Source of the DNA: Pseudomonas sp. GM49
GTDB taxonomy: Bacteria; Pseudomonadota; Gammaproteobacteria; Pseudomonadales; Pseudomonadaceae
DNA length: 64,000 nucleotides
NCBI RefSeq assembly: GCF_000282355.1
Contig: NZ_AKJL01000038.1
Location: forward strand, 1-64,000
Reading direction: 5' to 3'
This document shows, piece by piece, positions 1 through 9,493 of the stretch (positions are counted from its first letter, which is position 1; each line of letters begins with the position of its first letter). Below the pieces are notes generated by a model. That model did no database searches, had not been told where the DNA came from, and saw only the letters and a program-made list of their open reading frames with translations. The position numbers and the translations under genes were made by a program.

Positions 1-1067
1 CCCCTGCCGGCGGGCACGGTGGGCGGGCGAATCGCGGTCACCATCAACCCGCGCTCGCGCAGCATTTGCGAAAGGCGTACCGCACGCCCGGCATCGCCGA
101 TCATGATCGGCTGGATCGGCGTGAAGCTGTCCATGAGTTCCAGGCCAATCTGTTCGGCACCGTGGCGGAACTGGCGGATCAGCGTCTGCAAATGCTCGCG
201 GCGCCAGTGTTCGCTGCGCAGCAGTTCCAGGCTTTTCAACGTGGCGCAGGCCAGCGCCGGTGGCTGGCTGGTGGTGTAGATGTAGGGACGGGCAAACTGA
301 ATCAGACTTTCGATCAGCTCTTCGCTGCCAGCCACAAAGGCACCCGCCGTACCAAAGGCTTTGCCAAGCGTGCCGACCAACACCGGAACATCATCCTGGC
401 TCAATCCGAAATGCTCGACGATGCCGCCACCGTTGGCACCCAGCGGTCCAAAACCATGGGCATCGTCGACCATCAACCAGGCGCCTTTGGCCTTGGCTTC
501 TCGGGCCAGCGCTGGCAAGTCGGCAATATCACCGTCCATGCTGAACACGCCATCGGTGACCACCAGCGTATTGCCGGTGGCTTTTTCCAGGCGTTTGGCC
601 AGGCTCACCGGGTCGTTGTGCAGATAACGATTGAACCGCGCGCCGGACAATAGCCCCGCGTCGAGCAGAGACGCATGATTGAGCCGGTCTTCGAGCACCG
701 TATCACCCTGCCCCACCAGCGCCGTGACCGCACCGAGGTTGGCCATATAACCGGTGGTGAACAGCAGCGCGCGCGGGCGACCGGTCAGGTCGGCCAACGC
801 TTCTTCCAGGGCATGGTGCGGGGCGCTATGGCCGATGACCAGATGTGATGCCCCTCCACCCACACCCCACTTCGACGCGCCAGCACGCCAGGCTTCGATC
901 ACTTGCGGATGATTGGCCAGGCCCAGGTAATCGTTGTTACAGAACGCCAGCAACGGCTGGCCATCGACCACCACTTGCGGCCCCTGCGGGCTTTCAAGCA
1001 GCGGGCGCTGGCGATAGAGATTTTCGGCACGACGGGCAGCAAGGCGTGCGGCGAGATCGAAAGACAT
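1..1067 (-). CDS. bioF: 8-amino-7-oxononanoate synthase (partial, C-terminus outside window)
   Basis: PLP enzyme of biotin synthesis that condenses pimeloyl-ACP/CoA with L-alanine to give KAPA. About 355 residues are visible from the start [15 protein letters not shown]; the family is usually near 390, so roughly the last 35 lie beyond base 1. Seen: the aminotransferase-fold motif [11 protein letters not shown] and the PLP-lysine segment [12 protein letters not shown]. The start is supported by GAGG five bases upstream of the ATG. It lies downstream of bioB on the same strand, as in the Pseudomonas bioBFHCD order. A REP pair occupies the bioB-bioF gap. Confidence 0.95.
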   Translation of the reverse strand, partial: MSFDLAARLAARRAENLYRQRPLLESPQGPQVVVDGQPLLAFCNNDYLGLANHPQVIEAWRAGASKWGVGGGASHLVIGHSAPHHALEEALADLTGRPRALLFTTGYMANLGAVTALVGQGDTVLEDRLNHASLLDAGLLSGARFNRYLHNDPVSLAKRLEKATGNTLVVTDGVFSMDGDIADLPALAREAKAKGAWLMVDDAHGFGPLGANGGGIVEHFGLSQDDVPVLVGTLGKAFGTAGAFVAGSEELIESLIQFARPYIYTTSQPPALACATLKSLELLRSEHWRREHLQTLIRQFRHGAEQIGLELMDSFTPIQPIMIGDAGRAVRLSQMLRERGLMVTAIRPPTVPAGR

Positions 1068-1111
1068 GCAGGCCTCGAAGTTCAGATCACAGAAATCAAA
1101 ATGAATGCGAT

Positions 1112-1207
1112 CCCTGTGGGAGCGAGCTTGCTCGCGATGGCGGCTTCACATTCAACATTGATGTCGACGGACCTGACGCTATCGCGAGCAAGCTCGCTCC
1201 CACAGGG
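1112..1207. repeat. REP inverted pair (REPIN), TGGGAGC type
   Basis: Two head-to-head REP cores (gtgggagcgagcttgctcgc and its inverse) flank a spacer containing cacattcaacattgatgtcg. The same spacer recurs in the pair at 36842. It lies between bioB and bioF and could fold in their transcript. Confidence 0.9.
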
Positions 1208-1240
1208 GTTTTGCATTCATTCAGTGGACGCAGTGGTTGC

Positions 1241-2296
1241 TCAAACCGCCGCGTTATAGAACTGCTCGCTGCTCTTCTGCTCCACCAGCGCCTGCTCGAT
1301 CGCTGCCTGATGCACCTCGTCGGCGTGCTCTTCGCGGGCTTCCGGCAGGATGCCCAGACGCGAGAACAGTTGCATGTCCTTGTCGGCCTGCGGGTTGGCG
1401 GTGGTCAGCAGTTTTTCGCCGTAGAAAATCGAGTTGGCACCGGCAAAGAACGCCAGGGCCTGCATCTGTTCGTTCATGGCTTCGCGGCCGGCGGACAGGC
1501 GCACGTGGGATTGCGGCATCAGGATGCGCGCGACCGCGAGCATGCGGATGAAATCGAACGGGTCGACGTCGTCGGCATTTTCCAGCGGCGTACCGGCGAC
1601 TTTCACCAGCATGTTGATCGGCACCGACTCCGGGTGCTCCGGCAGGTTGGCCAGCTGGATCAGCAGATTGGCGCGGTCGTCCAGCGACTCGCCCATGCCG
1701 AGAATGCCACCGGAGCAGATCTTCATCCCCGAGTCACGCACATAGGCCAGGGTTTGCAGGCGCTCGCTGTAGGTGCGGGTGGTGATGATACTGCCGTAGA
1801 ACTCAGGCGAGGTATCGAGGTTGTGGTTGTAGTAGTCGAGGCCGGCCTTGGCCAGCGCTTCAGTCTGCTCCTGATCCAGGCGACCGAGGGTCATGCAGGT
1901 TTCCAGGCCCAGGGCTTTCACGCCTTCGACCATCTTCAGTACGTAGGGCATGTCCTTGGCCGACGGGTGTTTCCACGCCGCGCCCATGCAGAAGCGGGTC
2001 GAACCGATGGCCTTGGCGCGAGCGGCCTCTTCGAGAACCTTCTGCACTTCCATCAGTTTTTCTTTTTCCAGGCCGGTGTTGTAGTGACCGGACTGCGGAC
2101 AATATTTGCAATCTTCCGGGCAGGCGCCGGTTTTGATCGACAGCAGGGTCGACACCTGGACGCGGTTGGCGTCGAAATGCGCACGGTGCACCGTCTGCGC
2201 CTGGAACAGCAGGTCATTGAATGGTTGAACGAAGAGTGCTTTGACTTCGGCCAAAGTCCAGTCATGACGCAGGGTTGCAGTGGTGCTGGCACTCAT
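1241..2296 (-). CDS. bioB: Biotin synthase
   Basis: Radical-SAM enzyme that inserts sulfur into dethiobiotin, the last step of biotin synthesis. The 351-residue length is normal. The radical-SAM [4Fe-4S] cysteines are C59-x3-C63-x2-C66 in [14 protein letters not shown]. The [2Fe-2S] cluster ligands of the family are present as C103, C134, C194 and R266 (HVRLSAGRE). AGGA precedes the ATG. It is divergent from comF, with about 93 bp between the starts holding both promoters, and is followed by bioF on the same strand. Confidence 0.98.
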   Translation of the reverse strand: MSASTTATLRHDWTLAEVKALFVQPFNDLLFQAQTVHRAHFDANRVQVSTLLSIKTGACPEDCKYCPQSGHYNTGLEKEKLMEVQKVLEEAARAKAIGSTRFCMGAAWKHPSAKDMPYVLKMVEGVKALGLETCMTLGRLDQEQTEALAKAGLDYYNHNLDTSPEFYGSIITTRTYSERLQTLAYVRDSGMKICSGGILGMGESLDDRANLLIQLANLPEHPESVPINMLVKVAGTPLENADDVDPFDFIRMLAVARILMPQSHVRLSAGREAMNEQMQALAFFAGANSIFYGEKLLTTANPQADKDMQLFSRLGILPEAREEHADEVHQAAIEQALVEQKSSEQFYNAAV

Positions 2297-2389
2297 GGGC
2301 GTTTCCTTTGAATTATGCTTTGGCAGGCGGCCGGGTAATGGAATTTCACAGCCGCTTCACAGATGTTTCGGCATATTTAAGGAAGAGCG

Positions 2390-3130
2390 ATGCGCTGTCA
2401 ACCACGATACAAAGGACCGGTTTACATCTGGTTAAAAAACAAACAATCATGCTTGCTGTGCGATGAAACGGCCGACGGCATCCCTCCTGTCTGCACAGTC
2501 TGCGAAATCGAGTTGCCCTGGCTCGGCGATCACTGCCAGACCTGCGCCCTGCCGCTCCCGGCCGCAGGCCTGACCTGCGGCCAATGTCTGAAGCAGCCAC
2601 CGGCCTTCGAACAAGTGATTGCACCCTGGACCTACAGCTTTCCCGTAGACAGCCTGATCACCCGCTTCAAACACAACGCAAAGTGGCCATTTGGCCGCCT
2701 GCTCGCCGAACTTCTTGCTCAATACCTGCAACATCGCTTCGAAGACGATCTGCTGCGACCTCATGCGCTGATCCCGGTGCCGCTGGCCAACCGACGCCTG
2801 CGCCAGCGCGGATTCAACCAGGCGGCGATGCTGGCTCACTGGTTGAGTACCAGTCTTGATATCCCTTGCGACGAACGATTGCTACTACGAACCCAGGACA
2901 CCGACGCCCAACAGGCCTTGAACGCCGAAGCCCGCCGAAACAACCTGCGCAATGCTTTCTCCCTGGCGCCTGGCGCGGTCGTCAATGGCCAGCACCTGGC
3001 CCTGATCGACGACGTCCTGACCACCGGCGCCACGGCCCAGGCCCTGGCTCGCCTGCTGATAGAGGCTGGTGCGGCGAGGGTCGACGTCTATTGCCTGGCC
3101 CGCACACCAAAACCCGGCGAGACACCCTGA
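2390..3130 (+). CDS. comF: ComF/GntX-family phosphoribosyltransferase-like protein
   Basis: 246 residues. The N-terminus has four CxxC pairs (C21/C24, C35/C38, C49/C52, C63/C66), consistent with two zinc ribbons. The C-terminal half is a type I phosphoribosyltransferase fold with the PRPP loop LIDDVLTTGATAQA near residue 207. Family members are linked to DNA uptake in competent bacteria (ComFC) and, in E. coli, to DNA use as nutrient (GntX). The exact reaction is not established. AAGGAAG lies four bases before the ATG. Location next to bio genes is usual in Pseudomonas and does not imply a biotin role. Confidence 0.85.
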   Translation: MRCQPRYKGPVYIWLKNKQSCLLCDETADGIPPVCTVCEIELPWLGDHCQTCALPLPAAGLTCGQCLKQPPAFEQVIAPWTYSFPVDSLITRFKHNAKWPFGRLLAELLAQYLQHRFEDDLLRPHALIPVPLANRRLRQRGFNQAAMLAHWLSTSLDIPCDERLLLRTQDTDAQQALNAEARRNNLRNAFSLAPGAVVNGQHLALIDDVLTTGATAQALARLLIEAGAARVDVYCLARTPKPGETP

Positions 3131-3193
3131 CTTGACTCGCGCGGTCCAAGCGGCCAACGTCCTCACCACCGTCACCACCCAAAGCGACTAGCC

Positions 3194-3958
3194 ATGTCTT
3201 TGCCAACCTTGCTGTCCCAGCACATTGTCCGCCGTCCGCAGCGCATCGCCCTGCTGCAGCACATCGCCGAACAAGGCTCGATCACCCGCGCGGCAAAAAG
3301 CGCGGGCCTGAGCTACAAGGCTGCCTGGGATGCGATCGATGAGCTGAACAACCTGGCGCAGAAGCCGCTGGTGGAGCGGATTGTCGGCGGCAAGGGCGGC
3401 GGCGGTGCGCGCCTGTCCAACGAAGGTGAGCGGGTGTTGCGCCTGTACCAGAAGCTGCAAGCCTTGCAGGCCCAGGTGCTGGAAGCTGCTGAAGACGCGA
3501 GCGACCTCGACCTGCTCGGGCGTCTGATGCTGCGCACCAGCGCGCGCAACCAGTTGCACGGCAAGGTGGTGGCGATCGAACCTCAGGGGCGCAACGACCT
3601 GATTCGCCTCGAAGTCGCCGAAGGCGTGATCGTCGACGCGCAGATCACCCACGACAGCACCGAGCGCCTGGAGCTGCAAATCGGCACCGAAGTCGTGGCA
3701 TTGATCAAGGCCGGCTGGCTCGATGTGCTGGAAATCGATTCAGCCGAAACGCCGGGAAACAATTGCTTCAGCGGCACCATCGAGAAGATTCTCGACGCAG
3801 ACGATGGCCCCAGCGAAGTGCGCATCACCCTGCCCAACGGCCTGACGCTCTGCGCCCTGGACGAACCGAGTCATTTGCAAGCATTGGGGCTGACGGGCGG
3901 CAAGCCGGTGCGCGTGGAGTTTTCGCCGTCCAGGGTACTGCTGGGCACGCCGCTTTAA
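3194..3958 (+). CDS. modE: ModE-family molybdate-responsive regulator
   Basis: 254-residue LysR-type winged helix protein with molybdate-binding domains. The helix-turn-helix is around residues 26-50 (GSITRAAKSAGLSYKAAWDA), followed by the ModE-typical GGKGGGGARLSNEG wing. Two Mop/TOBE repeats follow, beginning near SARNQLHGKVVAIEP and NNCFSGTIEKIL. Known ModE represses modABC and controls molybdoenzyme genes when molybdate is bound. No modABC genes are in this window. The ribosome binding site is weak. It starts 63 bp after comF and may be read from the same transcript. Confidence 0.92.
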   Translation: MSLPTLLSQHIVRRPQRIALLQHIAEQGSITRAAKSAGLSYKAAWDAIDELNNLAQKPLVERIVGGKGGGGARLSNEGERVLRLYQKLQALQAQVLEAAEDASDLDLLGRLMLRTSARNQLHGKVVAIEPQGRNDLIRLEVAEGVIVDAQITHDSTERLELQIGTEVVALIKAGWLDVLEIDSAETPGNNCFSGTIEKILDADDGPSEVRITLPNGLTLCALDEPSHLQALGLTGGKPVRVEFSPSRVLLGTPL

Positions 3959-4024
3959 GCAAAACTGCAACAAAAGGTTCATTACTCACCATTAAGGTGT
4001 CTGCAAAACCGCAGGGAGCCTGAA

Positions 4025-5926
4025 ATGAGTCTATTAGAAGAAAACCAGTCCACCGACCTCGAAAACATGGTCGGCCTCAGCCGTCGCGGCTTCATCAGCG
4101 CGGGCGCCCTGTGCGGCGCCGCGATGTTCCTCGGCGGCAACCTGCTGAGCCGCAGCGTGATGGCAGCCAGCGTCAGCGCCGGTAACAGCCAGTTGTTGGG
4201 TTTCGACAGTATTGCCGCCGCCACAAGCGACACCATCACCCTGCCACCGGGCTACAAGTCCTCGGTGCTGATCAGCTGGGGCCAGCCTCTGCACAAGAAC
4301 GGCCCGGCGTTCGACCCAAGCGGCAACGGCAGCGCCGAACATCAGGAAGCCCAGTTCGGCGACAACAACGACGGCATGAGCCTGTTCGAATTTCCCGGCG
4401 AAAAAGACCGGGCGCTGATGGCGATCAACAATGAATACACCAACTATCGCTACCTCTACGCCCACGGCGGCATGCCGCAATCGGCAGAGGAAGTGCGCAA
4501 GGCTCTGGCCTGCGAAGGTGTGTCGGTAATTGAAGTGCAGCGCAAGAACGGCCACTGGCAGTTCGTCCAGGGCTCGCGCTACAACCGCCGCATTCACGGC
4601 AATGCACCGATCAGCCTGAGCGGCCCGGCCGCCGGACATGCCCTGCTGAAAACCGCCGCCGATCCCCACGGCAAGAACGTTCTCGGCACCTTCCAGAATT
4701 GCGCCAACGGCAAGACACCGTGGGGCACCTATTTGACCTGTGAAGAGAACTTCACCGACTGCTTCGGCAGCAGCAACGCCGAGCAGAAATTCGACCCGGC
4801 ACAAAAACGCTACGGCGCGGTGGTGACCAGCAAAGAAATCAACTGGCATCAACACGACGAGCGCTTCGACCTGGCCAAGAACCCCAACGAGCTCAACCGT
4901 CACGGCTGGGTGGTGGAAATCGATCCATTCGATCCGCAGTCGACGCCGGTCAAACGCACGGCCCTGGGCCGCTTCAAACACGAAAACGCGGCCCTGGCCG
5001 AAACCGGCGATGGCCATGCCGTGGTGTACATGGGCGACGACGAGCGCGGTGAGTTCATCTACAAATTCGTCAGCCGCGACAAGATCGACCACAAGAACCC
5101 CAAGGCCAACCGCGACATTCTCGACCACGGTACGCTGTACGTGGCGCGTTTCGATGCGGGCGACGGCAACGCCGATCACCCGAAAGGCCAGGGTGAATGG
5201 ATCGAACTGACCCACGGCAAAAATGGCATCGATGCCAGCAGCGGTTTTGCCGATCAGGCCGAAGTACTGATCCACGCCCGTCTCGCCGCCAGTGTAGTAA
5301 AAGCCACGCGCATGGATCGCCCGGAATGGATCGTGGTCAGCCCCAAGGATGGCCAGGTTTACTGCACGCTGACCAACAACGCCAAACGTGGCGAAGACGG
5401 GCAACCGGTGGGCGGGCCGAACCCGCGGGAGAAGAACGTCTACGGGCAGATCCTACGTTGGCGCACCGAGCGCGACGATCACGCCTCGCACACCTTTGCC
5501 TGGGACCTGTTTGTAGTGGCCGGCAACCCGGGCGCACATGCCGGTACGCCAAAAGCCGGGTCCTCGAACATCACGCCGCAGAACATGTTCAACAGCCCGG
5601 ACGGCCTGGGCTTCGACAAGGCTGGACGCCTGTGGATTCTGACCGACGGTGATGTGAGCAACGCCGGAGACTTTGCCGGCATGGGCAACAACCAGATGCT
5701 CTGTGCTGATCCGGCGACCGGCGAAATTCGCCGCTTCATGGTCGGGCCGGTGGGCTGCGAGGTGACCGGGATCAGCTTCTCGCCGGACCAGAAAACCCTG
5801 TTTGTCGGGATCCAGCACCCGGGTGAAAACGGCGGCTCCACCTTCCCCGAGCATCTGCCAAACGGCAAGCCGCGGTCTTCGGTGATGGCGATTACTCGCG
5901 AGGATGGCGGAGTCGTCGGCGCCTGA
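4025..5926 (+). CDS. PhoX-family (DUF839) phosphatase, Tat-exported
   Basis: 633 residues. A twin-arginine signal (SRRGFISAG, R20-R21, then a hydrophobic stretch to about residue 48) implies folded export, as in PhoX alkaline phosphatases. The body is the DUF839 beta-propeller-like region, with typical segments TCEENFTDCFG, MGDDERGEFIYKFVS and NMFNSPDGLGFD. Known PhoX enzymes are Ca2+/Fe-dependent and release phosphate from organic monoesters. AGGGAG precedes the ATG. No Pho box was identified by eye. DUF839 also contains members without tested activity, so substrate is uncertain. Confidence 0.85.
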   Translation: MSLLEENQSTDLENMVGLSRRGFISAGALCGAAMFLGGNLLSRSVMAASVSAGNSQLLGFDSIAAATSDTITLPPGYKSSVLISWGQPLHKNGPAFDPSGNGSAEHQEAQFGDNNDGMSLFEFPGEKDRALMAINNEYTNYRYLYAHGGMPQSAEEVRKALACEGVSVIEVQRKNGHWQFVQGSRYNRRIHGNAPISLSGPAAGHALLKTAADPHGKNVLGTFQNCANGKTPWGTYLTCEENFTDCFGSSNAEQKFDPAQKRYGAVVTSKEINWHQHDERFDLAKNPNELNRHGWVVEIDPFDPQSTPVKRTALGRFKHENAALAETGDGHAVVYMGDDERGEFIYKFVSRDKIDHKNPKANRDILDHGTLYVARFDAGDGNADHPKGQGEWIELTHGKNGIDASSGFADQAEVLIHARLAASVVKATRMDRPEWIVVSPKDGQVYCTLTNNAKRGEDGQPVGGPNPREKNVYGQILRWRTERDDHASHTFAWDLFVVAGNPGAHAGTPKAGSSNITPQNMFNSPDGLGFDKAGRLWILTDGDVSNAGDFAGMGNNQMLCADPATGEIRRFMVGPVGCEVTGISFSPDQKTLFVGIQHPGENGGSTFPEHLPNGKPRSSVMAITREDGGVVGA

Positions 5927-5933
5927 CAGCCCT

Positions 5934-6018
5934 CTTCGCGAGCAAGCCCGCTCCCACATTTGACCGAGTTAATTCAGAAGACTGCGGTCGAATGTGGGAG
6001 CGGGCTTGCTCGCGAAGG
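5934..6018. repeat. REP inverted pair, GGGCTTGC type
   Basis: Inverse and direct REP cores (ttcgcgagcaagcccgctcc / ggagcgggcttgctcgcgaa) lie about 40 bp apart, directly after the PhoX stop codon. Confidence 0.9.
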
Positions 6019-6122
6019 CGTCATCCCGGACAACACTCATATCAAGCCCAAACACTATAGAAGCCCCGTCTGCGCTACCATGCCTGGCCGGACGCAGCAG
6101 CCTGCTGCGCGCAGGAGTCAGC

Positions 6123-7097
6123 ATGGCCCACCCGTTTGAAACCCTCACACCAGACCTCGTGCTCGATGCCGTCGAAAGCATCGGCTTTCTCAGCGACGCG
6201 CGCATCCTGGCGCTCAACAGCTACGAAAACCGCGTCTATCAAGTTGGTATCGAAGACGCCGAGCCGCTGATCGCCAAGTTCTACCGGCCGCAACGCTGGA
6301 CCAACGAAGCGATTCTGGAGGAGCACCAGTTCACCGCCGAACTCGCCGACTGCGAGGTGCCGGTCGTGGCGCCGTTGATCCACAACGGTGAAACCCTGCA
6401 TGAACACAACGGTTTCCGCTTCACCCTGTTCCCCCGCCGTGGTGGCCGCGCACCGGAGCCAGGCAACCTCGATCAGCTGTATCGCCTGGGCCAGTTGCTC
6501 GGACGCCTGCATGCGGTCGGCTCGACCCGGCCGTTCGAGCACCGTGAAGCGCTGGCGGTAAAAAACTTCGGCCATGACTCGCTGGCCACGTTGCTCGACG
6601 GCAACTTCATCCCCCGCAGCCTGCTGCCGGCCTACGAATCGGTGGCCCGCGACCTGCTCAAGCGTGTGGAAGATGCCTACAGCAACACCCCGCACCAGAA
6701 CATCCGCATGCACGGTGACTGCCACCCCGGCAACATGATGTGCCGCGACGAGATGTTCCATATCGTCGATCTCGACGATTGCCGCATGGGCCCGGCGGTT
6801 CAGGACATCTGGATGATGCTCGCCGGCGATCGTCAGGATTGCCTGAGCCAGCTGTCGGAACTGATGGACGGCTACAACGAATTCCACGACTTCGACCCGC
6901 GCGAACTGGCCTTGATCGAACCGCTGCGCGCCTTGCGCCTGATGCATTACAGCGCCTGGCTCGCCCGCCGCTGGGACGATCCGGCATTCCCCCGCAGTTT
7001 TCCGTGGTTCGGCACCGAGCGTTATTGGGGTGATCAGGTGTTGGCGTTGCGTGAGCAGTTGGCCGCACTCAATGAAGAGCCGCTGAAACTCTTCTGA
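6123..7097 (+). CDS. srkA: Stress response serine/threonine kinase SrkA (YihE)
   Basis: 324 residues, aminoglycoside-phosphotransferase-like kinase fold. The catalytic loop is MHGDCHPGNMM with D199, and the metal-binding segment is IVDLDDCRMGP beginning near D216. In E. coli, SrkA/YihE counters MazEF-mediated death and envelope stress. A longer frame extends upstream through the REP pair, but the start at MAHPFETLTPDLVL is chosen because it matches the family N-terminus and follows AGGAGTC. Confidence 0.92.
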   Translation: MAHPFETLTPDLVLDAVESIGFLSDARILALNSYENRVYQVGIEDAEPLIAKFYRPQRWTNEAILEEHQFTAELADCEVPVVAPLIHNGETLHEHNGFRFTLFPRRGGRAPEPGNLDQLYRLGQLLGRLHAVGSTRPFEHREALAVKNFGHDSLATLLDGNFIPRSLLPAYESVARDLLKRVEDAYSNTPHQNIRMHGDCHPGNMMCRDEMFHIVDLDDCRMGPAVQDIWMMLAGDRQDCLSQLSELMDGYNEFHDFDPRELALIEPLRALRLMHYSAWLARRWDDPAFPRSFPWFGTERYWGDQVLALREQLAALNEEPLKLF

Positions 7098-7112
7098 CAA
7101 ACACAGACCCCA

Positions 7113-7203
7113 TGTGGGAGCGGGCTTGCTCGCGAAGGCGGTCTATCAGTTGAAACATGAAGTGACTGACACCACGCCTTCGCGAGCAAGCCCGCTCCCA
7201 CAG
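7113..7203. repeat. REP inverted pair, GGGCTTGC type
   Basis: Direct then inverse REP cores with a spacer of about 45 bp, between srkA and rarD. Confidence 0.9.
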
Positions 7204-7302
7204 GTACTGTGTTCACAAATACCCAACCTATTCAGTCAGGACATTCGCCGACAAATCTCCTTACAATCCCCTCTTTGTTAGCTGCCTAAGCAAGGATTCT
7301 GC

Positions 7303-8190
7303 ATGCAAGCCGCCAACCCGCGTCGCGGGTACATTCTGGGCCTGAGTGCCTACATCATCTGGGGACTTTTCCCACTTTATTTCAAAGCCATCGCCAGCGT
7401 GCCCGCCGTGGAAATCATCATCCACCGGGTACTGTGGTCGGCGCTGTTCGGCGCCTTGTTGCTGATGGTCTGGAAGCATCCCGGCTGGTGGCGCGAGCTG
7501 CGGGAAAACCCGCGACGGCTGGCGATCCTGGCCCTGAGCGGCGCACTGATCGCGGCCAACTGGCTGACTTACGTCTGGTCGGTGAATAACGGACGCATGC
7601 TGGAGGCCAGCCTCGGTTACTACATCAACCCGTTGGTGAACGTGTTGCTGGGCATGCTGATCCTCGGCGAACGGCTGCGGCGCATGCAATGGATTGCCGT
7701 CGGTCTGGCGGCTGTGGGTGTGGCGCAGCAGGTCTGGCAAGTCGGCAACCTGCCGTGGGTGTCGCTGGTGCTGGCATTGACCTTCGGTTTCTATGGCTTG
7801 ATTCGCAAACAGGCGCCGGTCAAGGCGCTGCCGGGGCTGGTGGTGGAAACCTGGATGCTGGTGCCGATTGCCCTCGGCTGGTTGTTGCTCAATCCGACGG
7901 CCAGCAGCGCCCAGGCCGAATTCTGGACCACCTCCGAAGCCTGGTGGCTGGTGGCAGCAGGTCCGATCACACTGGTGCCGCTGGTCTGTTTCAACGCTGC
8001 CGCACGGCATTTGCCCTACACGACACTGGGCTTTCTTCAGTACCTGGCGCCCACCCTGGTATTGCTGCAAGCGGTACTGCTGTTTGGCGAGCACCTGTCG
8101 TCCAGCACCTTGGTAGCGTTCATGTTTATCTGGGCCGGTCTGGCGATTTACAGCGTCGATGCGTGGATAAGTTTGCGCCGCCGCAGCTGA
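7303..8190 (+). CDS. rarD: RarD, EamA/DMT-superfamily permease
   Basis: 295 residues, almost entirely hydrophobic, consistent with ten membrane helices in two EamA repeats. The N-terminal segment YIIWGLFPLYFKAI and the SLGYYINPLVNVLLG segment are characteristic of RarD. The name comes from chloramphenicol-sensitivity work in older literature. The transported substrate is not established. AAGGA lies six bases before the ATG. It is convergent with gcvR. Confidence 0.9.
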   Translation: MQAANPRRGYILGLSAYIIWGLFPLYFKAIASVPAVEIIIHRVLWSALFGALLLMVWKHPGWWRELRENPRRLAILALSGALIAANWLTYVWSVNNGRMLEASLGYYINPLVNVLLGMLILGERLRRMQWIAVGLAAVGVAQQVWQVGNLPWVSLVLALTFGFYGLIRKQAPVKALPGLVVETWMLVPIALGWLLLNPTASSAQAEFWTTSEAWWLVAAGPITLVPLVCFNAAARHLPYTTLGFLQYLAPTLVLLQAVLLFGEHLSSSTLVAFMFIWAGLAIYSVDAWISLRRRS

Positions 8191-8208
8191 TCAAAAAACG
8201 TACAAACC

Positions 8209-8239
8209 GCTGCAGACCACGTTTCCCGTGGCCTGCAGC
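8209..8239. terminator. Stem-loop between convergent rarD and gcvR
   Basis: A 13-bp stem (gctgcagaccacg / cgtggcctgcagc, one mismatch) with a 5-nt loop lies 18 bp after the rarD stop. No clear T-run follows, so intrinsic termination is only plausible. Confidence 0.5.
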
Positions 8240-8253
8240 ATTCCTTCCCAAGG

Positions 8254-8375
8254 TTATCCACAGCGTGATCCCCGCCGATTGTGCGCAAGTGGCTGAAACT
8301 GCTGGTTTTTTGATCAGTTTCTGGCAAGCCCCGGCCGGCGTGGCCTGGCGGGGGTGTCTCTACAGGTTATCCACA
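8254..8375 (+). other. Two perfect DnaA boxes between rarD and gcvR
   Basis: TTATCCACA occurs at 8254-8262 and 8367-8375, each preceded by GG. A related inverted TGGATAACC lies at about 8395. There is no gene in this 216-bp convergent gap. Confidence 0.6.
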
Positions 8376-8406
8376 GGCCGGTGCACGTTTAACCTGGATA
8401 ACCTGA

Positions 8407-8925
8407 TCAGGGTTCACTGCGCAGCACCAACTCAACCATCAGATCGTCAGCCAGGGTCTCCAGGCGCGATTGCAGCACGTCCAGCGACAGCGTCAGCGGG
8501 ACGGCAAGAATCGCTTCGGCATGGAACAACGGCTCGCTGCTCATTGGTGCCGGGCGCACTTCGGTGACCAGTCGCTCCAGGCTCACTCCCTGCTCACTCA
8601 ACAAGCGTGTGATGTCACGCACGATCCCCGGACGATCATTGCCCACCAGTTCCATGGCGATCGGCTTCCAGGTGCAGGATTGTTCGATGCTGCTTTCGGC
8701 GACCAACACGCGAATACCCTGGGCGGACAAGCCCTGCAAGGCGTCGACCAACTCATCGTAAGCCTCGGCCGGTACGCCCACCCGCAGAATGCCGGCGAAT
8801 TGACCGGCCATGCGCGACATGCGGCTTTCCAGCCAGTTGCCGCCGTGTTCGGCAATGCATTGGGCAATGCGCTCGACTTGCCCGGGCTTGTCCGGAGCAA
8901 AAACGGTGAGTACGAGATGGTCCAT
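8407..8925 (-). CDS. gcvR: Glycine cleavage system regulator-like protein (two ACT domains)
   Basis: 172 residues with two ACT domains: residues about 3-80 (HLVLTVFAPDKPGQVERIAQ, then GGNWLESRMSRMAGQFAG) and about 90-165 (ELVGNDRPGIVRDITRLL). This is the GcvR architecture. In E. coli GcvR binds glycine and GcvA and represses gcvTHP. It has no DNA-binding domain. A purine-rich AGAGGG precedes the ATG. Its presence in a genome segment rich in glycine-producing genes is suggestive but may be coincidental. Confidence 0.85.
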   Translation of the reverse strand: MDHLVLTVFAPDKPGQVERIAQCIAEHGGNWLESRMSRMAGQFAGILRVGVPAEAYDELVDALQGLSAQGIRVLVAESSIEQSCTWKPIAMELVGNDRPGIVRDITRLLSEQGVSLERLVTEVRPAPMSSEPLFHAEAILAVPLTLSLDVLQSRLETLADDLMVELVLRSEP

Positions 8926-9028
8926 GGCGCAGCCCTCTGGTCATGTTTTTTGTTATGGAAAAACAAGTATAGGCAAGGGATGGGAGGTGTCTGGGCAGAT
9001 CCGGAATCAAAGGTGAATCGACTGCCCT

Positions 9029-9096
9029 CTTCGCGAGCAAGCCCGCTCCCACAGGGTCATGCGCAGTCCTTGTGGAAGCGGGCTTGCTCGCGAATG
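9029..9096. repeat. REP inverted pair, GGGCTTGC type
   Basis: tcgcgagcaagcccgctccc and gtggaagcgggcttgctcgc with a short spacer. One copy carries GGAAGC instead of GGGAGC. Confidence 0.88.
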
Positions 9097-9231
9097 CGGG
9101 CACCGCCGATCCGGCAGGCCCAACAAATCGTGTACAAGTTTTGATATTTAACTGGAACAATCTAATGGTTTTTTGAGAACATCACGCTCCCCGACGTGAC
9201 CGCAATGCGTCATGGGGTCGCAGAACGACGT

Positions 9232-9291
9232 AATTAGTCTAATTTTCACAACCGCAATTCATCATGTAGTATGCCGCAGCGCGCACTACAT
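9232..9291. promoter_or_regulatory. Two dyads upstream of glcB
   Basis: AATTAG-T-CTAATT at 9232-9244 is a perfect 6-bp palindrome. ATGTAGT (9264-9270) and ACTACAT (9285-9291) form a 7-bp inverted repeat with 14 bp between. Both lie about 200-260 bp before the glcB start, in the likely promoter region. The cognate regulator is not known from the sequence. Confidence 0.4.
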
Positions 9292-9493
9292 AATGTTGGA
9301 TCGATGTCTGCCGCAGGCACGTTCGCAACCCTGAAAGCCCTGTCAGCAAGGCCCCAAGCCGTTGATTGGTCCCAACCCAGCCGCCTGTCATGGGCATGTA
9401 CTGGTAGAGGGGTTTGTGGTTTAAATGGCCAAAGGCTTCATTGTTAAATTGAAGAGCTGAAAAGCGAAATAGCTGAGCAGAGTGAGGCAAGCA

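Larger units (their letters stand above)
8926..9493. other. 568-bp gene-free gap upstream of glcB
   Basis: Holds the gcvR promoter region, one REP pair (9029-9096) and, from about 9140, a more AT-rich stretch with two dyads described separately. No convincing coding sequence was seen. Confidence 0.7.

Noticed and set aside
8926-9493. Glycine or other riboswitch before glcB or in the glycine-related leaders
   Set aside because: No conserved riboswitch core could be recognised by eye in any leader in the window.
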